Of a stretch of DNA of 64,000 nucleotides, positions 35,067-42,452 are shown piece by piece. The notes beneath the pieces were generated by a model. The model worked only from the letters and a program-made list of their open reading frames with translations, had not been told where the DNA came from and ran no database searches. Origin of the DNA: Lysinibacillus xylanilyticus (lineage in GTDB: Bacteria > Bacillota > Bacilli > Bacillales_A > Planococcaceae); the NCBI RefSeq assembly GCF_001183605.1, contig NZ_LFXJ01000005.1, positions 620,001 through 684,000 of the forward strand. The letters are read 5' to 3'. Position 1 is the stretch's first letter. The number at the start of each line of letters is the position of its first letter. Both the position numbers and the translations under genes were made by a program.

Positions 35067-35222
35067 TTAATACATGAAAGTTGCGCCTATTAGAACGAAT
35101 TTTGATCCACCATAGCCACCACCGTAATAGCAATTGTTATTGTAATTACCTATATTACCGAATTTTCCCTCGTTTTTATGTCGATTGTTAGTATAGTTAT
35201 AGAAGGCAAAGGAGGTATTCAT
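35067..35222 (-). CDS. Degenerate YjcZ-like small protein, 51 aa
   Basis: The frame from ATG 35222 ends GGGYGGSKFVLIGATFMY, which matches the beginning and end of a YjcZ-type helix (FALIVV...IIVGATF) with the middle of the hydrophobic segment missing. The first 30 residues are rich in Asn and Tyr. The ribosome binding site is poor (AATAGG). I take it as an internally deleted paralogue of the 36-aa gene just downstream on the same strand. Confidence 0.5.
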   Translation of the reverse strand: MNTSFAFYNYTNNRHKNEGKFGNIGNYNNNCYYGGGYGGSKFVLIGATFMY

Positions 35223-35666
35223 CCTATTGGAAAAATTTATGGAATTAGTGTTTTTTATATAGTTAGCTGTCTAAAAAAGATGATAAGTTAAAAATAATGT
35301 TTAATTAAAGGTCGTATCCAATCGGATATGGCTTTTTATAATGCAATTTGGCCACCATTTCGATAGGCGTGACCTTTTACTTAATCGATTAGAAGGCAAT
35401 GGCTCATCAAAGTAAGGAAGGTAAATATCCCCTAAATAATCACTTAACAAAAAAATCAAACTCCTCCAATCTATATAAACTATACCTTGTAGAAAAGAAA
35501 TGTATGTTGATAACGATTTTTGTGACAAATCATATCCAACCTAATGAAATGTATTTATTAATACTAATTTCCTAACATACCAATCGGTTATTTGAATATT
35601 TATAACTATTAAATGTAAATATTGATAAATATAATAGCGTATTTTTAATAGCTTTTAAAATTTTAA
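35223..35666. other. Intergenic region, no supported gene
   Basis: The only longer frame (35301-35528 minus) lacks a ribosome binding site and ends in a hairpin (GTATCC/GGATA near 35318-35335). The rest is AT-rich with no recognised feature until the Fur-controlled promoter. Confidence 0.4.
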
Positions 35667-35696
35667 TTGACGATGATAATCATTCTCTTTTATATT
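35667..35696 (+). promoter_or_regulatory. Promoter of the PepSY gene with Fur box
   Basis: TTGACG (35667-35672), 18 bp, TATATT (35691-35696). A Fur box, GACGATGATAATCATTCTC (35669-35687), agrees at 16 of 19 positions with the consensus and fills the spacer. Iron repression is strongly suggested. Confidence 0.75.
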
Positions 35697-35745
35697 ATTG
35701 ACTACATTCATAATTTCATATTACTTTTGGAAAGAAGGCATTTTT

Positions 35746-36876
35746 ATTAAAACACGTAGAATCATCTCAAAAATTCATTTATGGCTTAGTATGATAGCAG
35801 GGGTTTTTATAGTATTGATTGGCTTAACAGGAAGTTTGCTAGTCTTTGAACCTGAATTAAATAGCATGCTGCATCCTGATTTGTATAAAGTAACGGAAGG
35901 TAAAAAAGTAACGTACCAGCAAGCCTTGCAGGCAGTATCAGAAGCACATCCAAAAGGTCAGATTGACCGTGTATATACTCCAAGTGAACCTAATGCTCGA
36001 GGAGTTTACTTATTCCGCCTTCAGGAAGGAGAAGAACAACTAAACATATTTGTAGATCCAGGAACAGGATACATAAATGGAACATTAGGGGATAAAGCAA
36101 TATTCAACCTAATAACGGAGTTTCATGAAAAGTTGCTGTTAAAAGATTTCAATGGTGAGCAAATCATCGGTATGATTGGATTTATTTTCTTTTTCATTAC
36201 ATTATCAGGAGTTTATTTATGGTGGCCTGGGATTAAAAAATGGGCACGTGGATTTAGTTTAAGACGTAATGCCAACCCTTATGTACGGCAATATGATCTA
36301 CACAAAGTCATTGGTGGAGTTTCCATTCCGTTTTTATTGGTTGTTTCATTAACAGGAGCGCTTTTCGCATATGATGAAATGATTTTTGGTTGGTTTGGTG
36401 CAAAAGCAAAGGTGATGCCTCCAGAAGAGCAGCTTATCTCAAAAGCCCTTCCAAGTGGTAAGCTTCCACTTGATGAATTGTTCAGTATGGCTGAAAAAGA
36501 AGTACCTCAGGGAACACTTATGCAAGTTAGAATGCCAAAAAAAGTGGAAAGTGGAAACCACGAAGGCGCAGTTGAATTTCGTATCAGCAATTCATATGAT
36601 CCGGGCAATGGAAATGTAAAAGTATGGTTAGATCAGTATAGCGGAAAAGTAGTGGGCAAGCTAAATCCACATGTAAATAGTGGGCTTATGTACCAAACAT
36701 GGCACCTACCATTACATACTGGTAGTTTTGGTGGTTTATTTACTAAAGTTTTGTATGCTATCGGTGGTCTTACTCCATCTATACTGATGTTCACTGGTAT
36801 CTATATGTGGTGGTATAAGAAAAAGAACAAGAACAAACGTAAAAAACAGAAAATCGACTCGAGAGCCGTAGTATAA
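35746..36876 (+). CDS. PepSY-associated TM protein, Fur-regulated; probable ATT start
   Basis: This 376-aa membrane protein has four helices and PepSY-type extracytoplasmic domains: KTRRIISKIHLWLSMIAGVF at the N-terminus, GVYLWWPGIKKW, and a C-terminal GLTPSILMFTGIYMWWYKKK. Such proteins are frequently iron-regulated and are associated with siderophore reduction and iron uptake. The frame opens at TTG 35698, but the predicted transcript starts near 35703, so that codon should not be in the mRNA. The only start behind a ribosome binding site (AGAAGG, 7 bases) is ATT 35746, and it gives the usual family N-terminus (MKTRRIISK). ATT initiation is rare and is a finding below. Confidence 0.85.
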   Translation: MKTRRIISKIHLWLSMIAGVFIVLIGLTGSLLVFEPELNSMLHPDLYKVTEGKKVTYQQALQAVSEAHPKGQIDRVYTPSEPNARGVYLFRLQEGEEQLNIFVDPGTGYINGTLGDKAIFNLITEFHEKLLLKDFNGEQIIGMIGFIFFFITLSGVYLWWPGIKKWARGFSLRRNANPYVRQYDLHKVIGGVSIPFLLVVSLTGALFAYDEMIFGWFGAKAKVMPPEEQLISKALPSGKLPLDELFSMAEKEVPQGTLMQVRMPKKVESGNHEGAVEFRISNSYDPGNGNVKVWLDQYSGKVVGKLNPHVNSGLMYQTWHLPLHTGSFGGLFTKVLYAIGGLTPSILMFTGIYMWWYKKKNKNKRKKQKIDSRAVV

Positions 36877-36956
36877 ACACATGGCGACAATGTTAAATCC
36901 CTTATAACCTCCGTGTATTTGATAGATCATCCTTAATTCTTATACCCGTTGTCATT

Positions 36957-37022
36957 AAGTTATATGAACTAAAATTTTTAATGGTTACTAAACATTTTGA
37001 ATAATAGTTTCAAAATAACTAA
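36957..37022. repeat. Intergenic repeat, copy 2
   Basis: Matches 33841-33894 (AAGTTATATG.ACTAAA...ATGGTTACTAAA...TAGTTTCAAA.TAAC), with a 12-base insertion in the middle. Confidence 0.6.
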
Positions 37023-37115
37023 TGTATGTAAGGGGCTGCTTCGAAGTGAAATGAAACCCATTTCCTACAGTCATTTTGATGCTTTAGAAATATATATATC
37101 AAAAGTTTTTATTAT

Positions 37116-37155
37116 AAAAAGTGTCTGCTTATGGTGGGAAGCAGACACTTTTTTG
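37116..37155 (+). terminator. Terminator-like hairpin downstream of the PepSY gene
   Basis: A perfect 15-bp stem (37116-37130 with 37139-37153) followed by T. The hairpin at 46928-46962 is nearly the same (GTCTGCTTAT..GGGAAGCAGAC). Confidence 0.8.
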
Positions 37156-37214
37156 TGAAGGATTTTTAATGTGCAAGTAATCTAACGGATAGATATTATG
37201 GCTGATGAGTAAAA

Positions 37215-37247
37215 TAGAAAAAACCGGCAGAAAAAAGGTTGCCGGTT
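37215..37247 (-). terminator. Terminator of sspE
   Basis: AACCGGCA (37222-37229) pairs with TGCCGGTT (37240-37247) and is followed on the minus strand by TTTTCTATTTT. Confidence 0.85.
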
Positions 37248-37264
37248 GAGGATGATAATTTAAC

Positions 37265-37537
37265 TTATTTTGTCCCGTTTTCGTTTCCAAATCGACCAGA
37301 AGCTTGTTTTTTGTTAGCTTCTGCTTGTTGGATTTGTTGTTTAATTTGGTTAAAATCAGTCTCATTCCCGAATTCTTGATTCATCGAGTTCATTGCTCCA
37401 GAAGCTTGTTTTTTGTTAGCTTCTGCTTGTTGGATTTGTTGTTTAATTTGATTAACATCAGTTTCATTCCCAAATTCTTCGCTCATCGAGTTCATTGCAT
37501 TTGGGGTTTTTTTGTTAAAGTTTTGGTTGTTATTCAT
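37265..37537 (-). CDS. sspE: Gamma-type small acid-soluble spore protein
   Basis: This 90-aa protein is the gamma-type SASP, an amino-acid reserve degraded during spore outgrowth; unlike alpha/beta SASP it does not bind DNA. Two nearly identical 34-residue repeats make up most of the protein, each with EFGNETD, the cleavage sequence of the germination protease GPR, and NQIKQQIQQAEANKKQASG. ATG 37537 stands behind AGGAGGTG; the frame begins three codons earlier inside that site. Sigma-G expression is expected from the family. Confidence 0.95.
   Translation of the reverse strand: MNNNQNFNKKTPNAMNSMSEEFGNETDVNQIKQQIQQAEANKKQASGAMNSMNQEFGNETDFNQIKQQIQQAEANKKQASGRFGNENGTK
37303..37490 (-). repeat. 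In-gene direct repeat of sspE
   Basis: About 96 bp (37303-37394) recurs at about 37399-37490 with few changes, encoding the two SASP repeats. Length variation by recombination is possible. Confidence 0.75.
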
Positions 37538-37910
37538 GGATTTCACCTCCTGAAATTAGTCTGTACAGAAGATTCTTTATTATCCGTAGATAAATTCTAA
37601 AAAGATTCCTTAGTTGGTGTTAGATAGACCGATAGTAATGGAAGACATGTACGTGACAGGCAAGAGGCTACCTGTCACGCACCAATAGATTTAATTGCAT
37701 TAGATGAACTCAAGATAAATAATATCTTTTAATTTGTCAGTGACTCTAAAAAGAAGGAATAGTTGCCGTACTCTCATTAGATGGTATCGTGGTATATGTT
37801 GCGACTATAGTATTTTGAATTGAAAATTAGAATGTGTCATATTTGCTATAAATACTCTTTAGAAAGTTAAATATGGTGCTAACCTACTATATTTGCGAAA
37901 AGTGCTTTTG
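37538..37910. other. Intergenic region before the cytolysin
   Basis: Contains a 9-bp hairpin CGTGACAGG/CCTGTCACG (37652-37660 with 37671-37679) of a type often repeated between Bacillaceae genes. No ORF, no PlcR-type box that I can identify. Confidence 0.4.
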
Positions 37911-37919
37911 TGGTATAAT
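37911..37919 (+). promoter_or_regulatory. Extended -10 promoter of the cytolysin gene
   Basis: TGGTATAAT, a perfect extended -10 element, lies 24 bases upstream of the start codon. No good -35 is present, which is usual for this promoter class. Confidence 0.55.
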
Positions 37920-37942
37920 TTCCTAAAAAAGGAGTGATTTTT

Positions 37943-39475
37943 TTGGGGATTCGAAATTATTTTAAAGTAATAAAAGTTCTAGTATGTTTATCTGTTAGTT
38001 TATGCATTATAAACTATCCGATTATTTCCTTTGCTGCAACACTTGATACTAATGTAGCTAGTGAAAAAAGCAAATCTAATGATATTGATACTGGTATTGC
38101 AAACCTGAACTACAATAATAGCGAAGTTTTAGCAGTGAATGGTGACAAGATTAATAGTTTTGTTCCAAAAGAAGGTATTAATTCAAATGATAAATTTATA
38201 GTGGTTGAACGTAACAAAAAATCACTTACAACTTCGCCGGTGGATATTTCAATTATTGATTCTATGGCGAATCGTACATATCCAGGAGCATTACAACTTG
38301 CAAACAAAGCTTTTGTAGACAATCAACCTAGTTTATTGGTGGCTAAAAGAAAACCGCTAAATATTAGCATAGATTTACCTGGAATGAAAAGAGAAAATAC
38401 TACGACTGTGGATAATCCAACATATGGTAATGTATCTGGGGCAGTAGATGAATTAGTATCTACATGGAGTGAAAAATATTCTACAACTCATACTTTACCT
38501 GCAAGACTACAATATTCGGAATCTATGGTTTATAGCAAATCTCAAATAGCAAGCGCTCTGAATGTTAACGCCCAAGTTCTTGACAATTCACTGGGAATTG
38601 ACTTTAATGCGATTGCTAATGGAGAGAAAAAAGTGATGGTTGCGGCATATAAACAAATATTTTATACAGTAAGTGCAGAACAACCTAACAATCCATCAGA
38701 CCTTTTTGATGATAGTGTCAATTTTGAAGAGTTAACTCGTAAAGGGGTAAGTAATGATGCCCCTCCTGTTATGGTCTCAAATGTTGCTTATGGCAGAACA
38801 ATTTATGTAAAATTAGAAACAAGCTCTAAAAGCAAGGATGTACAAGCTGCTTTTAAAGCCCTACTGAAGGATGTTAATACTAATGTAGAAACTAGTGGAC
38901 AGTACAAAGATATATTTGAAGAAAGTTCCTTTACTGCTGTAGTATTAGGCGGAGATTCACAAAAGCATAATCAGGTTGTCTCTAAGGACTTTAATGATAT
39001 TAGAGAAATAATTAAAGATAATGGGGAATTTAGTCTTAAAAATCCAGCATACCCAATATCATATACAAGTGTTTTCTTAAAGGATAATTCAATTGCTGCT
39101 GTTCATAACAATACAGATTATATTGAGACGACAGCTACAGAATATTCTAAAGGCAAAATCATCCTTGATCATTACGGTGCATATGTTGCTCAATTTGAAG
39201 TAGCTTGGGATGAAATTTCATATGATGAAAACGGGAATGAAGTTCTATCCCATAAAACTTGGGATGGAAACTGGAAAGATAAAACAGCTCATTTCTCTAC
39301 AGTGATACCACTTCCGCCTAATGCAAAAAATATAAGAATTTATGCAAGAGAATGTACAGGTCTTGCATGGGAATGGTGGAGAACAATTATTGATGAATAC
39401 AATGTTCCATTATCTAATGAAATAAAAGTTTCAATTGGAGGAACTACATTATACCCAACAGGTAATATTAATTAG
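37943..39475 (+). CDS. Cholesterol-dependent cytolysin (sphaericolysin-like)
   Basis: This secreted pore-forming toxin of 510 aa binds cholesterol-containing membranes, oligomerises and opens large pores. The undecapeptide [11 protein letters not shown], the family fingerprint, is intact at residues 470-480, and the domain-4 Thr-Leu pair appears in [12 protein letters not shown] Sec signal peptide covers residues 1 to about 31 (ends SFA-ATLD). The start is TTG 37943, eight bases behind AAGGAG; the GTG at 37934 overlaps that site. Lysinibacillus sphaericolysin and Bacillus alveolysin/anthrolysin are the obvious relatives. It stands alone with a strong terminator, next to a metallophore gene pair. 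Confidence 0.96.
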   Translation: MGIRNYFKVIKVLVCLSVSLCIINYPIISFAATLDTNVASEKSKSNDIDTGIANLNYNNSEVLAVNGDKINSFVPKEGINSNDKFIVVERNKKSLTTSPVDISIIDSMANRTYPGALQLANKAFVDNQPSLLVAKRKPLNISIDLPGMKRENTTTVDNPTYGNVSGAVDELVSTWSEKYSTTHTLPARLQYSESMVYSKSQIASALNVNAQVLDNSLGIDFNAIANGEKKVMVAAYKQIFYTVSAEQPNNPSDLFDDSVNFEELTRKGVSNDAPPVMVSNVAYGRTIYVKLETSSKSKDVQAAFKALLKDVNTNVETSGQYKDIFEESSFTAVVLGGDSQKHNQVVSKDFNDIREIIKDNGEFSLKNPAYPISYTSVFLKDNSIAAVHNNTDYIETTATEYSKGKIILDHYGAYVAQFEVAWDEISYDENGNEVLSHKTWDGNWKDKTAHFSTVIPLPPNAKNIRIYARECTGLAWEWWRTIIDEYNVPLSNEIKVSIGGTTLYPTGNIN

Positions 39476-39499
39476 AAATAAACTTCCACCAGCGAAAAC

Positions 39500-39543
39500 A
39501 AACGGCTGAGATTCTTGTAAACAAGAACTTCAGCCGTTTTTAT
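39500..39543 (+). terminator. Terminator of the cytolysin gene
   Basis: A long stem AAACGGCTGAGATTCTTGT / ACAAGAACTTCAGCCGTTT with one internal mismatch pair, followed by TTTATTTT. Confidence 0.9.
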
Positions 39544-39701
39544 TTTCTCAAGTATCTACATTTGGGGCTGTGATGGGGCAACTATTATGGTATAAGTTCA
39601 TACCTATCGATAATGTTCAGGTTTGTAAACGGGGCGTTGAAATAGTATTAAAGGGTTCCGCATATATTGAACTTTAATCCTCAAACATAGGAGTGAGGCA
39701 A

Positions 39702-40496
39702 GTGAAGGATATAAATGCGTTTTTAAAGAAATTACATTACTTTGATAAAAAATTTAAGTTATTTATCAATCAAAACAACGATCATCTAATAGTTGAGTAT
39801 CCAGAGTTGTGTGGAATAATCGATGAGTATTCTTCCTTTATTATAGATCATGACAATGAAAAACAATGGGAAAATTTAGCTCAATCAATCGAAATATTAC
39901 CATTAGTCGAGAATCTAAGAAGTAACTCTTCTGTTTGTGTACAAATAATGGAAAAATATCGAGCTTTAGTATTAAGCTATGAAAATGAGGGGATCACTGA
40001 TTATTTTCGTAACATAGAAGACTGCATTGAAAAGGAATTTGGAGGTTTTCAAATTACCAGTCAGTCGAAGGTGCTCTTGGTAGGATCAGGACCTTTTCCT
40101 ATAACATTATTAATGATTGCGGAACGAACAGGCGCAGAAGTTTTTGGAATTGATATTGATAATGAAGCGGTTCAGTTGGGAAAGCATGTAGTAAATAAAT
40201 TTGGAAGTCAATTATCAATTCAAATTGACAATAAGTCAGTACGAGAACTCCCAGTTATTAAACAGATTACTCATATTATATTTAGTTCAACTGTTAGCTA
40301 TAAATATGACATATTAGACCAATTATATGATTTAACTAATAAGGATGTGATGATTGCTATGCGTTATGGTAATGGGTTAAAGTCTCTTTTTAATTATCCA
40401 ATGCAGGAAGTAGACGAAAACAAATGGTATATAACGGAAAAAGTTATGCACCCTCAAAATGTATTTGATGTTATTTTGTATCAAAAAGTACAATGA
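39702..40496 (+). CDS. cntL: CntL-like nicotianamine synthase-type aminobutanoyltransferase
   Basis: This 264-aa SAM-dependent enzyme transfers the aminobutyrate part of SAM onto histidine, the middle step of staphylopine-type metallophore synthesis. It follows S. aureus CntL over its whole length: TDYFRNIEDCIEKEFGGF, the SAM-binding LLVGSGPFPITLLMIA (about residue 123), GAEVFGIDIDNEAVQLG, THIIFSSTVSYKYDIL and AMRYGNGLKSLFNYP. GTG 39702 stands eight bases behind AGGAG. The cntM gene follows 23 bases later. The histidine racemase CntK that precedes CntL in S. aureus is absent here, so the enzyme either uses L-histidine or depends on D-histidine made elsewhere. No Fur or Zur box is recognisable upstream. 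Confidence 0.92.
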   Translation: MKDINAFLKKLHYFDKKFKLFINQNNDHLIVEYPELCGIIDEYSSFIIDHDNEKQWENLAQSIEILPLVENLRSNSSVCVQIMEKYRALVLSYENEGITDYFRNIEDCIEKEFGGFQITSQSKVLLVGSGPFPITLLMIAERTGAEVFGIDIDNEAVQLGKHVVNKFGSQLSIQIDNKSVRELPVIKQITHIIFSSTVSYKYDILDQLYDLTNKDVMIAMRYGNGLKSLFNYPMQEVDENKWYITEKVMHPQNVFDVILYQKVQ

Positions 40497-40519
40497 CTTA
40501 AATAGATGAGGAGAGGATT

Positions 40520-41833
40520 ATGACTTATTTTAATAAGGTTTTACTGTTAGGAACAGGTCCAACAGTAATTCAATTAGCTGTAAATTTCAAGAATTATTAT
40601 AATAGTAAAGTTGCTATTGCTGGTAGAGAATCTTTACGTTCCAAAATGTTCTTTGAAACTATCGTTCAGCATCAACTTGAACTTAATGTAAATATACAAA
40701 ATACACAACATCAGTCTGTAGCAGGAAAATGTATTATTGATGCGTTTTTTAAGGGTTATCATACAGTATCTGGAGACTGGGATACCGTTGTACTTAGTGT
40801 TACTACAGATTCTTATATATCAGTATTAGCACAAATTGATAAAGAAGTGTTGAAGAAGGCTAGCTGTTTTATATTGATTTCACCTACATTTGGCTCAAGT
40901 CATTTAATAACTAATTTCCTAAAGTATCTATCTCCTAAGACTGAGGTAATTAGTTTTTCAACATATTATGGAGATACTAGATGGTTAGGGGAAAATCCAT
41001 CAAATGAAGTATTGACGACAGGCGTAAAGAGAACAGTTTATATTGGTTCAACTTACTCAAAATCGGATAGACTGGATGAACTATCTAAATTATTTCGTTA
41101 TTTAGGGATTCATTTGGAAAAAGTAGCATCTCCCCTTGAGGCAGAAACAAAAAATATTTCTTTATATGTGCATCCTCCTTTATTTATGAACGATTTTTCA
41201 CTAGAAGCAATATTTGATGAGAAAAAAATAACAAAGTATGTGTATAAGCTTTATCCTGAGGGTCCCATTACTTATACAGTGATTCGTCATTTATTAAATT
41301 ATTGGAAAGAAATGATGGCGATTGTACAACACTTCAATATTCAACCTCTAAATCTATTAAAGTTTATGGTAGATGATAATTATCCACTACAGCCTGAAAG
41401 TATTGCCAGACAAGAAATAGAGAATTTTAATAAACTGGAGTCCATACATCAAGAGTATCTACTCTATATTCGTTATGCCTCCTTATTAATTGATCCATTT
41501 TCTATACCAAATCAAGAAGGAAGATACTTTGATTTTTCAGCAGTTCCTCTTAGAAGCATTTTTAAAAATCATGACGGGGAATGGGATATTCCTAGAATGC
41601 CAAAAGAGGATTACTATCGTGTGAAAATCATTCAAGGGATTGCTAAAGCTCTGAAATTGAAAAGTCCAACGCTTGATTATTTTGTACAAACATATGAAGA
41701 AAAATTACAACAAGTAGTGGCTTCACCGGAGAACAAAATATATTCAGATGCCTTCCAAGTAAAATCCTTTTCACAAGAAATAGAGATGATATGTAAGGAA
41801 TTAATTTTAAGTGAAAAAACAAAAGTGGTGTAA
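40520..41833 (+). CDS. cntM: CntM-like opine (staphylopine-type) dehydrogenase
   Basis: This 437-aa NADPH-dependent opine dehydrogenase condenses the CntL product with an alpha-keto acid and reduces the imine, releasing the metallophore. Similarity to S. aureus CntM runs end to end: nucleotide loop LLLGTGPTVIQLA, ILISPTFGS, SFSTYYGDTRWLG, TTGVKRTVYIGST, SLYVHPPLFMNDFSL, YKLYPEGPIT and IDPFSIPNQEGRYFDFSAVP. Asp152 in YYGDTR aligns with the Asp150 that, as I recall, favours pyruvate over 2-oxoglutarate, so a staphylopine-like product is predicted. GAGGAGAGG precedes the ATG. No CntA-F transporter or CntE exporter follows. Confidence 0.93.
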   Translation: MTYFNKVLLLGTGPTVIQLAVNFKNYYNSKVAIAGRESLRSKMFFETIVQHQLELNVNIQNTQHQSVAGKCIIDAFFKGYHTVSGDWDTVVLSVTTDSYISVLAQIDKEVLKKASCFILISPTFGSSHLITNFLKYLSPKTEVISFSTYYGDTRWLGENPSNEVLTTGVKRTVYIGSTYSKSDRLDELSKLFRYLGIHLEKVASPLEAETKNISLYVHPPLFMNDFSLEAIFDEKKITKYVYKLYPEGPITYTVIRHLLNYWKEMMAIVQHFNIQPLNLLKFMVDDNYPLQPESIARQEIENFNKLESIHQEYLLYIRYASLLIDPFSIPNQEGRYFDFSAVPLRSIFKNHDGEWDIPRMPKEDYYRVKIIQGIAKALKLKSPTLDYFVQTYEEKLQQVVASPENKIYSDAFQVKSFSQEIEMICKELILSEKTKVV

Positions 41834-41836
41834 TAT

Positions 41837-42046
41837 ATGGATAAAATAGAGATTAAATGTGATGAAGAAAACATAAACATCATCTTTTAAAAATCATAAT
41901 GAAGAAGTTAAATTTGAATGAGTAACAAAAAAAGCAGCAAAAGAAAGAACGTTTTGAATGATATAGTGTTAATTGAGGAAAGTGAGTTTTTATATTTTGG
42001 TGAACTACATTGTAAAACGGTTGCGTGGTTGAAATTAACGAGGTAA
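41837..42046 (+). other. Two very short ORFs behind cntM
   Basis: ATG 41837 opens a 17-codon frame (MDKIEIKCDEENINIIF) three bases after the cntM stop, and ATG 41918 opens a 42-codon frame (MSNKKSSKRKNVLND..CKTVAWLKLTR) without a good ribosome binding site. They lie before the operon terminator. They might be residues of a lost third gene or true small proteins. Confidence 0.3.
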
Positions 42047-42073
42047 AAAAGAAAGAGTAATGGCTTAATATCC

Positions 42074-42116
42074 CCGGTAAACGTTAGTTAAAAAACTAAC
42101 ATTTACCGGTGTTTTT
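42074..42116 (+). terminator. Terminator of cntLM
   Basis: A 16-bp stem with one wobble (42074-42089 with 42094-42109) followed by TGTTTTT. Confidence 0.88.
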
Positions 42117-42246
42117 ATGACAAGATTTACGATAATTATACTAATTGTCTTTTACGATAATTAACAACTTGACAGAAGTCTATAAGGGGAGTAGTATACA
42201 ATAGCTACGAAAAAAGCTATTGTGAAGTAACATTTTTTCATGAAAT

Positions 42247-42445
42247 ACTTATAATCTAAGTTAATATATATCTAGATTTAATTTAACTTTTTTCAGCGGG
42301 TGCTTAAACACATGTTGAAATAAAGGAACTAATTCTAAGAACATAACGTCCTTAGACTAAGTGACCGGCTTCGTGATGGCCTAAAGCCTTCGGCGGATGT
42401 CATGAAATCGGCAAGGAGTGCTTAATTGAATAAGTAAAAGGTAGG
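42247..42445. other. Leader region of ltaS with repeat-like hairpins
   Basis: The stretch contains AACTTTTTTCAGC and TAAAGCCTTCGGCGGATGTCAT (42385-42406), which resemble pieces of the element at 28879-28965. Several weak hairpins are possible. I see no ORF. Confidence 0.35.
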
Positions 42446-42452
42446 TGCAAAA

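Noticed and set aside
35301..35528. 75-aa minus-strand frame (LSTYISFLQGIVYIDW..)
   Set aside because: Composition is protein-like, but it starts at TTG without a ribosome binding site, and its end overlaps a hairpin. It may be a remnant; not enough support.
42190..42240. AAGGGGAGTAG upstream of ltaS as a second yybP-ykoY riboswitch
   Set aside because: Only the short motif matches. The following helices and a terminator in front of ltaS are not present.
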